A model generated the notes under the pieces. The model was not told the origin of the DNA. It did not search any database and saw nothing but the letters and a program-made list of their open reading frames with translations. A stretch of DNA of 41,092 nucleotides from NCBI GenBank assembly GCA_022865345.1, contig JALHSU010000162.1:1-41092 (forward strand). Direction: 5' to 3'. Of the stretch, positions 15,501 to 23,663 are shown one piece after another. Source of the stretch: Candidatus Zixiibacteriota bacterium (GTDB lineage: Bacteria > Zixibacteria > MSB-5A5 > RBG-16-43-9). The first letter of the stretch is position 1. The number at the start of each line of letters is the position of its first letter. The position numbers were made by a program, and so were the translations under genes.

Positions 15501-15899
15501 TCAACTTTGCTTTAACTTGCTCAAGAATTCTTTTATATTCTTTTCTATCTTATCTCTTACCTCTCTGAACTTTTCTTTTGCTTTTCCTTTAGGGTCTTCG
15601 ATCTCCCATTCAATTCTTTCCTTTGCCGGCACAAAAGGACACACATCTCCACATCCCATAGTTATCACATAGTCAAAATCATTAAAGGGTAACTCCTTGA
15701 ACCCTTTTGACTTTTGGTTGGAGATATCAATACCCTTCTCTTTCATAACTTCTATTGCTATCTGGTCGACCTTTCCAGAGGGATTTGAGCCGGCGCTGAA
15801 GACCTCTACTCTATCTTCGCCATAGAATTTAGCAAACCCTTCAGCCATCTGGCTCCGGCAGGAGTTCTCAATGCATACAAATAAAATCTTTGGTTTCAT
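15501..15899 (-). CDS. arsC: Thioredoxin-coupled arsenate reductase ArsC
   Basis: The 132-residue protein is of the low-molecular-weight phosphatase type. It has the P-loop CIENSCRS with nucleophile Cys9 and Arg15, and the relay cysteines Cys83 and Cys87 in MGCGDVCPFVPA, followed by EWEIEDPKGK. It reduces arsenate to arsenite in the cytoplasm, and thioredoxin regenerates it; thioredoxin-like genes lie in the same locus. Arsenite is then exported by Acr3 encoded just upstream on the same strand. AAGGA precedes ATG 15899. Confidence 0.94.
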   Translation of the reverse strand: MKPKILFVCIENSCRSQMAEGFAKFYGEDRVEVFSAGSNPSGKVDQIAIEVMKEKGIDISNQKSKGFKELPFNDFDYVITMGCGDVCPFVPAKERIEWEIEDPKGKAKEKFREVRDKIEKNIKEFLSKLKQS

Positions 15900-15910
15900 C
15901 TTTCATCCTT

Positions 15911-16014
15911 AGGGAGACGCATTCAATGCGTCTCTACGCTTGTGAAATATTCGAGTTGGTTCGGGAATTGGATTTCCCGAACCACGCCCGTGCAGGAATT
16001 CCAATTCCTGCACG
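15911..16014. repeat. Three palindromes between acr3 and arsC
   Basis: GAGACGCATT-c-AATGCGTCTC (15914-15934), GGTTCGGGAA...TTCCCGAACC (15958-15983) and CGTGCAGGAATT-cc-AATTCCTGCACG (15989-16014). The last two share a GGAATT core with 15453-15478 while the outer arm bases change in matched pairs. Confidence 0.75.
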
Positions 16015-16033
16015 AACTTAAAGGTTTCGTCTC

Positions 16034-17092
16034 TTAAGTTTGCTCTTCCGCTTTGAAGTATTTTGTTCTAAATCTTAAAGCTACATTCACCAGACTTATC
16101 AGAACCGGAACCTCTAACAGAGGCCCGATCACGGTGGCGAAAGCCTCTTCGGAGTTTATGCCGAATACTGCAACTGCCACCGCAATGGCTAATTCAAAAT
16201 TGTTGCTGGCAGCGGTAAAGGAAAGCGCTGTCGTCTTTGGATAATTGACTCCAAGTTTGTAAGACATATAGAAACTGACAAAGAACATAAGCAGGAAGTA
16301 AATGACCAGGGGAATAGCCACTTTGACCACATCTAAAGGAAGCTGAACAATATAATTTCCTTTAAGGGAAAACATAATGATGATGGTGAAGAGCAGGGCA
16401 ATCAGGGTTACAGGAGAAATTTTAGGGATAAATTTTTCTTCATACCAGCTTTTGTTTTTTGCTTTTATCAAGGCAAAGCGGGTGATTATTCCCGCGATGA
16501 AAGGTACACCCAGGTAGACAAACACGCTTCTGGCAATCTGCCCTATGGTTACATTTACTGCAATCCCCTCTGCCACTCCAAACAATTTGGGAAGAATGGT
16601 TATGAAAAGGTAAGCATAAATGGAATAGAAAAAGACCTGAAAAAGTGAGTTCAAACCAACCAGGGCTGCAGCATACTCTGTATCCCCTCCAGCCAGTTGA
16701 TTCCATACGATCACCATCGCGATGCAGCGTGCCAGCCCGATGAGGATAACTCCATACATCAGATGAGGCTGATTGCGCAAAAAAAGGATAGCCAGAAAAA
16801 ACATCAGAATCGGACCTATGACCCAGTTCTGGATAAGTGATAAAGTCACTACTTTAATATCTTTGAAGACCTTGCCCAGCTCCTCATATCTCACTTTTGC
16901 CAACGGAGGATACATCATCAGGATTAAACCGATGGCTATGGGAATAGAGGTGGTTCCTACCTGTAAACCAGCAATGAATTTAGTTATATCCGGTGCAAAA
17001 TAGCCTATCCCCACCCCTGCGAACATCGCGGAGAATATCCACAGAGTTAGAAATCTAGTCAAGAACGAAAGTTTTTTGCCTCCTTGGGACAT
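16034..17092 (-). CDS. acr3: Arsenite efflux transporter Acr3
   Basis: The 352-residue protein has ten predicted membrane helices and the Acr3 signature region [20 protein letters not shown], with the conserved transport Cys in helix 4. A second signature is [16 protein letters not shown] in helix 9. It exports arsenite from the cytoplasm, working with ArsC. GGAG lies about eight bases before ATG 17092. It is the second gene of the arsR-acr3-arsC operon, 26 bases after arsR. Confidence 0.94.
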   Translation of the reverse strand: MSQGGKKLSFLTRFLTLWIFSAMFAGVGIGYFAPDITKFIAGLQVGTTSIPIAIGLILMMYPPLAKVRYEELGKVFKDIKVVTLSLIQNWVIGPILMFFLAILFLRNQPHLMYGVILIGLARCIAMVIVWNQLAGGDTEYAAALVGLNSLFQVFFYSIYAYLFITILPKLFGVAEGIAVNVTIGQIARSVFVYLGVPFIAGIITRFALIKAKNKSWYEEKFIPKISPVTLIALLFTIIIMFSLKGNYIVQLPLDVVKVAIPLVIYFLLMFFVSFYMSYKLGVNYPKTTALSFTAASNNFELAIAVAVAVFGINSEEAFATVIGPLLEVPVLISLVNVALRFRTKYFKAEEQT

Positions 17093-17118
17093 TTAACGAC
17101 TCCAATATTTAGCGAGAG

Positions 17119-17466
17119 TTAACTGCACTTATAAGCATAAACCTGAGAAAGTTTTTTCTTCAGCCTTTTCTCATCTTCCTTAACCAGATCGTTATCAGCA
17201 AGAGCATTTTTTACAATCAGCCAGACCGCTTTCTCAAAATCATCTCTGGGTTTGAACAGGGAGTAAAAAATCCAGGTGCCCTCTCTTCTATCCTCTACCA
17301 GGCCTACTGAGCGAAGAACCGTAAGGTGTCTGGAGACTTTGGACTGAGGCAGGTTCAGCGCAGCCTCTAACTCACAAACACAGAGTTCTTTTCTCAAGAG
17401 AAGCTTCAAAATCCGAAGCCTGGTCTCATCCCCCAAAGCTTTAATCATCTTAGTTTGTCTCTGCAT
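17119..17466 (-). CDS. arsR: ArsR-family arsenic-responsive repressor
   Basis: The 115-residue winged-helix protein has the classic sensor ELCVCELEAAL with its Cys pair, the recognition helix QSKVSRHLTVLRSVGL and the wing EDRREGTWIFYSL. It heads the acr3-arsC operon. A perfect 18-bp dyad between the -10 box and the start (17486-17503) is a convincing self-operator. A Cys-containing C-terminal tail (YAYKCS) could add a metal ligand. Confidence 0.92.
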   Translation of the reverse strand: MQRQTKMIKALGDETRLRILKLLLRKELCVCELEAALNLPQSKVSRHLTVLRSVGLVEDRREGTWIFYSLFKPRDDFEKAVWLIVKNALADNDLVKEDEKRLKKKLSQVYAYKCS

Positions 17467-17485
17467 AATTCCCCAGAAATATATA

Positions 17486-17536
17486 CGTATATTCGAATAT
17501 ACGGATATAATAAACGATTTTTTGTTTTATTGTCAA
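17486..17536 (-). promoter_or_regulatory. arsR promoter with 18-bp palindromic operator
   Basis: On the minus strand, TTGACA (17531-17536) is followed after 18 bases by TATTAT (17507-17512). Immediately downstream is the perfect palindrome CGTATATTCGAATATACG (17486-17503), centred near the expected transcription start and about 20 bases before arsR. An ArsR dimer bound here would block initiation. Confidence 0.7.
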
Positions 17537-17552
17537 TGGAGATATTGAAAAC

Positions 17553-17763
17553 TGTCATTCTAGGGGAGTCCAGATGGACGACCGAAGAATCTTCCTTGCG
17601 CTCAAATTTAATAGATTCTTCGCCCTTTGGGCTCAGAATAACAATTCTGGCACGGGCTGTAGTTGTGCTCCACTCCCTAATTGGACAGAACACTGTTCTG
17701 TCCCTACAAAAAGAATTTCTGGAACTTTTCCCTACGTGCCCGTCGGGTCCCCTGACCCGACGG
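17553..17763. repeat. Gap without genes: MITE-like repeat and two hairpins
   Basis: The 480-base gap before the protease gene shows no convincing gene. It holds an imperfect inverted repeat with ends TGTCATTCT and AGAATAACA (17553-17643), a 9-bp hairpin GGACAGAAC-act-GTTCTGTCC (17683-17703), and a hairpin CGTCGGGTC-ccct-GACCCGACG (17741-17762). The last recurs identically over 28 bases at 40362-40389. Confidence 0.7.
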
Positions 17764-17949
17764 AAAACCTCTCTCTTGCCCTCTCTTTAGGAAGGACAAA
17801 GGATTATACCCTTCTCAATGATTCATTTGTCCCGTTTAGAGGACAAGGCGGAATTACCGAGAGTGAATTAAGAAATTTCTGGAACTTTTTTGCTTTTCTC
17901 AGCGTAGTTTTTATAGTATTATTAACTCAACCTTAAACCGGGAGTTGTT

Positions 17950-19794
17950 ATGAGAAAAAGGATAAGTTTATCTCTGGCAGTCCTGCTGGCTTTTATACTG
18001 TGTGCTTTCAGTCAGGTAATGCCGGCAGAGGAGATCCTCACCAAACATCTTGAAGCAATAGGAGGAAAGGACAACCTTCTGCAGGTAAAAACCACCTACG
18101 TGAAAGGAACTGTCAGCACAGGAGGGCTGCAGGGTGAGTTTACTTCTTACTCGGAGTTTCCTAATCTATCCCGTCAGGATGTGGATTTTAAGATACTTCA
18201 AGTTAGCTCCGGCACAGACGGAAACACTTACTGGACCAAAGACCAGAACGGAAAAATAAGGGAGTTGGAAAAAATTGAGAAGTCATTTGCCTGGACTGAA
18301 AACTATTTCGGAAACTTCCTTTATTTTTTCCCGGATGAATATAGAAGGGACCTGACTTACTTAGGTGATGAAAAGGACAGTCTGGGACAATACTATGTTG
18401 TGGAGATAAAACCCGAAGGAGGTGAGCCTCGCAAGCTCTTCATAAACAAGGACACCTATCTATTGGATAAATACCAGCAGAAGATGGATATAGATGTGGC
18501 TACTACTTATCTTACGGACTATCGTGAAATCCAGGGAATAAAAATCCCCTTTCATTCGCATACCACCACGGGTAAGCCCCAGTATGATACAGACGTGACT
18601 ATCACTGAGGTAAAATTCAATGTTGCAGTCGATCCATCGGTTTTCCAGATGTCTCAGGAGAAGGTAAAAGATTATGCGTTCTCCACTCCGGACGGAAAAA
18701 CCACTGTTCCTTTTGAATTAGCCAATAACCACATTTACATCCAGGTTCTGGTCAACAGCACATATCCAGCCTATTTTCTCCTGGATACCGGTGCTGGTGC
18801 TTCCTGCATAGATTTGACCTTTGCCAAAAATATAGGCCTGGAGATAACCGGTAAATTCGAAGCCAAAGGGGTAGGCGGGTCCGAGGATGCCGGAATTTTA
18901 GAGCTTCAGTCTCTGCAGTTAGGTGACCTTAAGATGTCCCAGCAGAAGATCGTCAGTTTAAATTTAAGCCCGATGAATATTTATGAAGGCAGGGAGATGG
19001 ACGGGATTTTAGGTTACGATTTTTTGAGCCGGTTTGTTTTCGAGATAGATTATCAGAACAGCAAACTGACTTTTTATGACCCCAAGTCCTTCAATTATGC
19101 CGGAAAAGGCGAGAGTTTGGAGATCGAGCTTTACGGAAACACCCCGCACCTAAAAGCGACTGTGGATGGAAAATATGAGGGGATGTTCACTCTGGATACT
19201 GGCTCCAGAAAAAGTCTGGACCTGCACGCGCCTTTTGTAAAGGAAAACGGTTTTTTGAAAAGATATCCTGATGCCATCGAGGCTTTTGGGGGAGCAGGGA
19301 TCGGAGGGGAGACCAAATCCTTGCAGACCAGAATAAAAGCGATACAGATCGGAAATTTTACAATTAAAGAGCCAATAACCGGCTTAAGCTTAGCAGAAGA
19401 GGGAGCTTTCAAGAGCGAGAAAACTCAGGGAAACATAGGTGGTGCAATTTTAAAGAGATTTAAGGTGATTTTCGACTATGAGAACAAAAAGGTAATCCTG
19501 GAGAAGAATGAATATTTTAACCAGAAAGATGAGTTCGATAAAAGCGGGCTGATGATACTCTCGAAGGATGGGAAGTTTCTGATTCAGAGGATTTACGCCG
19601 GCTCTCCTGCAGAAAAGATTAAGATAGAGCCGGGTGAAGAGATAATCTCTTTAAACGGCGAGCCGGTTGTCAAATATTCCCTGAGCCAGTTGAGAGACCT
19701 TCTGTCAGGCAAAGACGGGACTAAGATAAAATTACAGTTGAAAAAAGACGATAAATCAAGAGAGGTTTCTTTCAAGCTGAAAAGTTTGATTTAA
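17950..19794 (+). CDS. Secreted double retropepsin-like aspartyl protease with PDZ domain
   Basis: The 614-residue protein has a signal peptide (about 1-26) and an N-terminal beta-rich domain to about 245 resembling LolA-like lipid-binding folds. Two retropepsin-like halves follow: FLLDTGAGASC with DTG at 279-281 and MFTLDTGSRKS with DTG at 416-418. Because both halves carry DTG and a downstream hydrophobic-Gly turn (GILGYDFL; IGGAILKRF), they could form a pepsin-like pseudo-dimer. A PDZ domain (about 525-614, RIYAGSPAEKIKIEPGEEI) ends the chain. It should act in the periplasm or outside the cell. No partner gene is adjacent. GGGAG precedes ATG 17950. Confidence 0.85.
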   Translation: MRKRISLSLAVLLAFILCAFSQVMPAEEILTKHLEAIGGKDNLLQVKTTYVKGTVSTGGLQGEFTSYSEFPNLSRQDVDFKILQVSSGTDGNTYWTKDQNGKIRELEKIEKSFAWTENYFGNFLYFFPDEYRRDLTYLGDEKDSLGQYYVVEIKPEGGEPRKLFINKDTYLLDKYQQKMDIDVATTYLTDYREIQGIKIPFHSHTTTGKPQYDTDVTITEVKFNVAVDPSVFQMSQEKVKDYAFSTPDGKTTVPFELANNHIYIQVLVNSTYPAYFLLDTGAGASCIDLTFAKNIGLEITGKFEAKGVGGSEDAGILELQSLQLGDLKMSQQKIVSLNLSPMNIYEGREMDGILGYDFLSRFVFEIDYQNSKLTFYDPKSFNYAGKGESLEIELYGNTPHLKATVDGKYEGMFTLDTGSRKSLDLHAPFVKENGFLKRYPDAIEAFGGAGIGGETKSLQTRIKAIQIGNFTIKEPITGLSLAEEGAFKSEKTQGNIGGAILKRFKVIFDYENKKVILEKNEYFNQKDEFDKSGLMILSKDGKFLIQRIYAGSPAEKIKIEPGEEIISLNGEPVVKYSLSQLRDLLSGKDGTKIKLQLKKDDKSREVSFKLKSLI

Positions 19795-19796
19795 GT

Positions 19797-19944
19797 GTAG
19801 GGGCGTTTAATTAAACGCCCCTACAAAAAACGCTATCGGTAGGTCAGACATTCCTGTCTGACCATTTAGAACAGACAAAAATGTCTGTTCTACTGATCGG
19901 GTGAACCCATAGGAACGTAGAGACGCATGGCCATGCGTCTCTAC
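19797..19944. repeat. Cluster of perfect palindromes and a double hairpin
   Basis: Two perfect 28-bp palindromes share the frame GTAG-RGRCG...CGYCY-CTAC: 19797-19824 (half-site GTAGGGGCGTTTAA) and 19917-19944 (half-site GTAGAGACGCATGG). Between them, 19835-19897, the outer stem ATCGGTA/TACTGAT encloses GGTCAGACA-ttcc-TGTCTGACC and GAACAGACA-aaaa-TGTCTGTTC. No gene is present. Confidence 0.85.
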
Positions 19945-19991
19945 CGCTCGACCGTCCCCACGTGAGTGAGGATGTTACATATTTGATTCTA

Positions 19992-20054
19992 GCTCAACGG
20001 GGATGTTATCATCCCCGTTATCTTTTCCGCTGGATGATAACATCCAGCGGGAGC
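19992..20054. repeat. Compound element, second copy of the GGATG double hairpin
   Basis: GCTC (19992-19995) and GAGC (20051-20054) bracket AACGGGGATG-ttat-CATCCCCGTT and CCGCTGGATG-ataa-CATCCAGCGG. Compared with 2463-2524 the arm bases differ in matched pairs while cores and loops are identical. Confidence 0.8.
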
Positions 20055-20091
20055 AAGAGAGCAAGGGACAGACTGAAAGTCTATCCTACCG

Positions 20092-21795
20092 CTATATCTG
20101 TTTAAACAAAAATCTCTTTATCTTCCTTGTCGAGGTCTTCTCGAACTCTTCTTTCCTGATCTGGAAATGTTTTACCCTTTTGTAATCTGCAATCCCCTCA
20201 CAACATTTTTCAATTTCCTGTTTCATCAAAAGCCTCAGATTCTCCTCATCTGGAATCTTGTCACCCTGTAGCTGTTGAATATATTCCAGATTCGGCACAA
20301 CTACTGCCTCTACCTCTTCACCACCAGACACTTTCTTTCCTAAAACTAAAGCTTCTAAAATACAAGGGGACTGGATTAGCTGATTTTCGATTTCCTCCGG
20401 ATAGATATTCTTTCCTGCGCTGGAAACGATAACATTCTTTCTACGTCCTACTATATAAAAATACCCATCCTTATCTTTCCAGCCTAAATCCCCAGTATAA
20501 AGCCAGCCATTTTTCAAAACCTTTTCAGTTTCCTCAGGATTATTATAATACCCTTTCATCACCATATTCCCTTTAGCTAAAATCTCACCAACCCCATCCT
20601 TATCCGGCTCAAAAATTTTAATTTCGGCTCCCGGAATCGGCAACCCAACTGATGAATACTTGGGCTTGTCGTATGGATTTAAAGTAAGAACCGGTGAGGT
20701 CTCAGTCAGACCGTAACCCTGAAGGAATTTAATCCCTAAAAGGTCAAAGCATTCAGGTATTATAGAGGGAAGAGGAGCTGCCCCGCAGATTAAGATTCTC
20801 AAACTGGAAAGCCCGGCTTTCTCCCTTAAGTTTTTGAAGACATATTTCCCCAGGTTTCTTCCAGATAATTTCTTAACGGTTTTCGTTAAATTAAAGCTCA
20901 GGTTAAAAAAAGTCCGGGTTAGAAAGGACTTTTTCTGGATATTTTTCCTCAAGCCAGTGAAAAGCTTCTCATACAAAAGTGGAACCCCAAGAATTATTGT
21001 GACTCCGCTGTTCTTTACATCCTCCAAAATCTCTTTGGATTTTAAACTGCGGGCATAGGTTACTCTGGAGCCACCGGAAAGAGGTATTAGAAATCCGGCT
21101 GTGCATTCAAAGGTATGATGCAAGGGAAGTAGAGAGAGGAAATTGTCTTCGGGATAAAGCGCTAAAGCTTTTTTTGTTCCCCAGACATCGGACATTATGT
21201 TCTTATGAGAAAGCATCACACCTTTGGACTTTCCGGTTGTACCAGAAGTATAGATTATGACTGCGGTATCTTCAGGAGAAACTTCAGTCAATTCAGATTT
21301 ATTCTGCTTGCCTTTATCCAGAATCTCGGAAAATGAAAATATCCCGTTTCCCTTTTTCTCATCCATACAAACCAGAAAATCAAGTCCCGACAACTTCTTT
21401 TTGATTCCGAGAATGTCGAACATGAATCTACCTGAGGTAACCAGACCCTTCATTCCTGAATCTCGAATCAAGGCTTCCATCTCCGAGCACTTCAGCAACG
21501 GATCTAAGGGAACTACAATTCCTCCAGCTCCTAAAATCCCTAAATAAGATATCCCCCACTCAGGCCTGTTCTCGGAAACTATCCCCACCCTGTCGTTTTT
21601 AGTTATCCCTGAGCCTTTTAGACCCCTGGCAAAAAGAGCAACCTTATTTTCAAGCTCAGCGTAGGTCAGTGAACAGAATTCGTCATTCTTCCAAGTTGAT
21701 AAGGCGATAGAATCACCAAAAAGGTGTGCGCTCCTCTTTAGCATTTCGGGGATAGTAAGTTCATTTAGCTCTTTTTTGTGCAGGAGCTCATTCAT
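20092..21795 (-). CDS. AMP-forming long-chain acyl-CoA synthetase
   Basis: The 567-residue protein carries the full ANL-superfamily motif set: P-loop YTSGTTGKSKGVMLSH (from 182), GYGLTETSPVLTLN, YTGDLGWKDKDGYFYIVGR with the adenylate-binding Asp and hinge Arg, and the C-terminal NIYPEEIE. Such enzymes activate fatty acids to acyl-AMP and then acyl-CoA at the inner membrane. Length and motifs suit a FadD or long-chain-type ligase, but chain length cannot be read. The usual C-terminal catalytic Lys lies near the end in TSTRKIKRFLF. Monocistronic. Confidence 0.9.
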   Translation of the reverse strand: MNELLHKKELNELTIPEMLKRSAHLFGDSIALSTWKNDEFCSLTYAELENKVALFARGLKGSGITKNDRVGIVSENRPEWGISYLGILGAGGIVVPLDPLLKCSEMEALIRDSGMKGLVTSGRFMFDILGIKKKLSGLDFLVCMDEKKGNGIFSFSEILDKGKQNKSELTEVSPEDTAVIIYTSGTTGKSKGVMLSHKNIMSDVWGTKKALALYPEDNFLSLLPLHHTFECTAGFLIPLSGGSRVTYARSLKSKEILEDVKNSGVTIILGVPLLYEKLFTGLRKNIQKKSFLTRTFFNLSFNLTKTVKKLSGRNLGKYVFKNLREKAGLSSLRILICGAAPLPSIIPECFDLLGIKFLQGYGLTETSPVLTLNPYDKPKYSSVGLPIPGAEIKIFEPDKDGVGEILAKGNMVMKGYYNNPEETEKVLKNGWLYTGDLGWKDKDGYFYIVGRRKNVIVSSAGKNIYPEEIENQLIQSPCILEALVLGKKVSGGEEVEAVVVPNLEYIQQLQGDKIPDEENLRLLMKQEIEKCCEGIADYKRVKHFQIRKEEFEKTSTRKIKRFLFKQI

Positions 21796-21868
21796 ACTTG
21801 CTCAATCCTGTTTCCTATACTATTCTATTTAGAACCTATAAATGTCAAGAGATTCCTTTGACGAATTG

Positions 21869-22103
21869 GACGGGCAAGGTTGCCCGTCTTATCCTACCCT
21901 ACGGGTGCTTGCTCCTGGTCCGTTTTTCAGGACGAAATTCAAAACCCTTGAACCCGTAGGCGGGGCTCCCAGCCCCGCAGCATCAAAAGGCTTGATAAAT
22001 CAAGCCCCTACTGACGAATAATGCAGGGACCCACCTCTTCTTTAGCAAAGAATTACTGAAAGAACGATTTATAAATAAGTAAGGGCAGGCTGACCCTGCC
22101 CTT
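21869..22103. repeat. Gap without genes: four hairpins
   Basis: The 333-base space between the ligase start and the M16 gene holds GACGGGCAA-gg-TTGCCCGTC (21869-21888), GCGGGGCT-ccc-AGCCCCGC (21960-21978), GGCTTGAT-aa-ATCAAGCC (21989-22006) and AAGGGCAGG-ctgac-CCTGCCCTT (22081-22103). The third recurs at 34220-34239. The fourth lies just after the M16 gene and may end its transcript, though no T-run follows. Confidence 0.75.
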
Positions 22104-22128
22104 TCAGCTAAGAAAATCTTATATGAAT

Positions 22129-23628
22129 CTACCTAAAAAGCTCTGAAACTTTAACCACGGATACATCCTCGGGCTTGATTTTAAGATCAAAAGCTTTGAT
22201 CTTATCGTCCCCTTCTTTTAAAGATGCAGCATCTACGCCTGAGGGGTATTCAATCACAGTCTGATCTGAGAAAAGCTCTTTTTTGAAATCTTCTGCATTG
22301 CTGACAATTGCCACTATCGCAATATCATCCGGGAAAATATACTTCATAAGGTCTGAATTAACCTGGTCCGAGCTTACCCCTTTAACGTTTTTTTCGAAGT
22401 TGTCCACAAAACCATAATTACCATAAAACTCCTCATCCAAAAGGAGCCCTAATTTCCTCTGGGGGGTCTGAATCTCAAAAGGGAAATGGTTGATCTCGAA
22501 ATTCTTATATCTTTCCAACTCCTCTTTGGGAACTCCAGCTTCTACTAAATCAGTCAAATCTTTCAAGACCAATTTCATAGTGAATTTACCGTTTATGCTC
22601 TTGGGATAAGTCCAGATGCTGAAATACTGCTCCCGGCGCGGAATATTGGGCGAGGTTAAATTAGACCAGCCTGCCTGCCTGAAATACTCCATATAGCTGT
22701 AAGCGCCGTAGCTCAACCCGTGTGCGGTGCGGACTGTCTGAAATAAGACTCCGAAAGATTCTCTATGTTTGCCAAAGTAGGTATTTGCGACATACAAAGG
22801 GAAAAACATTTTTTCATCTTTTCGCGTGAAACTAACCGGATGACCAAAACAGAACTGGGTCTGGCCCCTGCCCTCTTTTTCAACCAAGAGAAGTTTTCTA
22901 CCCTTAAGAGGTTGAACAGTTCCCTCTGGATGAACCACTTTCCCTTCTTTTAAAGTGGAGAAGTCTTTTCTTACCTTTTCCCCCAAGTTTTCATCAATAT
23001 CTCCGGCTAAGCCGATAACCAGATTATCCTTTAAAAAATGAGTGTCATAGAAATCCTGAACGTCCTGCCTGGTAAAACCCTTGATCGATGATAAACTTCC
23101 CACCACCGGGTGTCCGTAAGGATGGTCTTTGTAGATATAATCCTGCAGGCACTCCTTTACTAATTCCCCATCATCCTGCAGAAGCATATTGACCCCATCT
23201 TCCTGTTCTTTTTTCTGTTTTTCTATCTCCTCCTGAGGAAAAGAGGGTTTCAAAAGGACCTCAGTGAAGAGCGGGTAAAATTTGTCTAAATTTTCCTTTA
23301 AGGTCGTCCCGCTCACCACGATTACCTGTTTGTCCACGCTGACATCTATCCTGGCGCTCAGGAAATCCAAAAGCTCTTCTAACTGTTCCCGGGAATAAGA
23401 CTGGGTACCTTTTTTCAACATAGAAGAAGCAAAATAAGCTAAACCTTCTTTCCCTTTCTGGTCATCAGCCGAGCCGGAGAAAACCATCACCCGGAAATGA
23501 ACCACCGGTATCTCGGTCTTTTTCACCTGAATGATTTTGAGCTTCTGGGTCTTGCCGCAATCAATTGAAAAGACCAGTAAAAGACAAATCAAACTTAAGA
23601 GTATGATTTTCAGACCTGTATTTCTCAT
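22129..23628 (-). CDS. M16-family peptidase-like protein lacking the zinc motif
   Basis: The 499-residue protein has an N-terminal hydrophobic segment ending at Cys24 (FSIDCGK), possibly a lipoprotein signal although Asp before Cys is unusual. It has the two M16 halves, but the HxxEH of active members is replaced: GLAYFASSML stands where GLAHxxEHM is expected. Later family features (DDGELVKECLQDYIYKDHPYGHP, LSYGAYSYMEYF) are kept. It lies 35 bases after the active M16 gene on the same strand. A heterodimer of one catalytic and one glycine-rich-loop subunit, as in bacterial M16B pairs and mitochondrial processing peptidase, is inferred. Confidence 0.85.
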   Translation of the reverse strand: MRNTGLKIILLSLICLLLVFSIDCGKTQKLKIIQVKKTEIPVVHFRVMVFSGSADDQKGKEGLAYFASSMLKKGTQSYSREQLEELLDFLSARIDVSVDKQVIVVSGTTLKENLDKFYPLFTEVLLKPSFPQEEIEKQKKEQEDGVNMLLQDDGELVKECLQDYIYKDHPYGHPVVGSLSSIKGFTRQDVQDFYDTHFLKDNLVIGLAGDIDENLGEKVRKDFSTLKEGKVVHPEGTVQPLKGRKLLLVEKEGRGQTQFCFGHPVSFTRKDEKMFFPLYVANTYFGKHRESFGVLFQTVRTAHGLSYGAYSYMEYFRQAGWSNLTSPNIPRREQYFSIWTYPKSINGKFTMKLVLKDLTDLVEAGVPKEELERYKNFEINHFPFEIQTPQRKLGLLLDEEFYGNYGFVDNFEKNVKGVSSDQVNSDLMKYIFPDDIAIVAIVSNAEDFKKELFSDQTVIEYPSGVDAASLKEGDDKIKAFDLKIKPEDVSVVKVSELFR

Positions 23629-23663
23629 CTTTATTCCTCCATCTATTTTTTGAGAAAGTTAAG

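Noticed and set aside
17553-17949. Open frames over 60-120 codons in the gap before the protease
   Set aside because: They run through inverted repeats and hairpins, have no ribosome site and no protein-like pattern.
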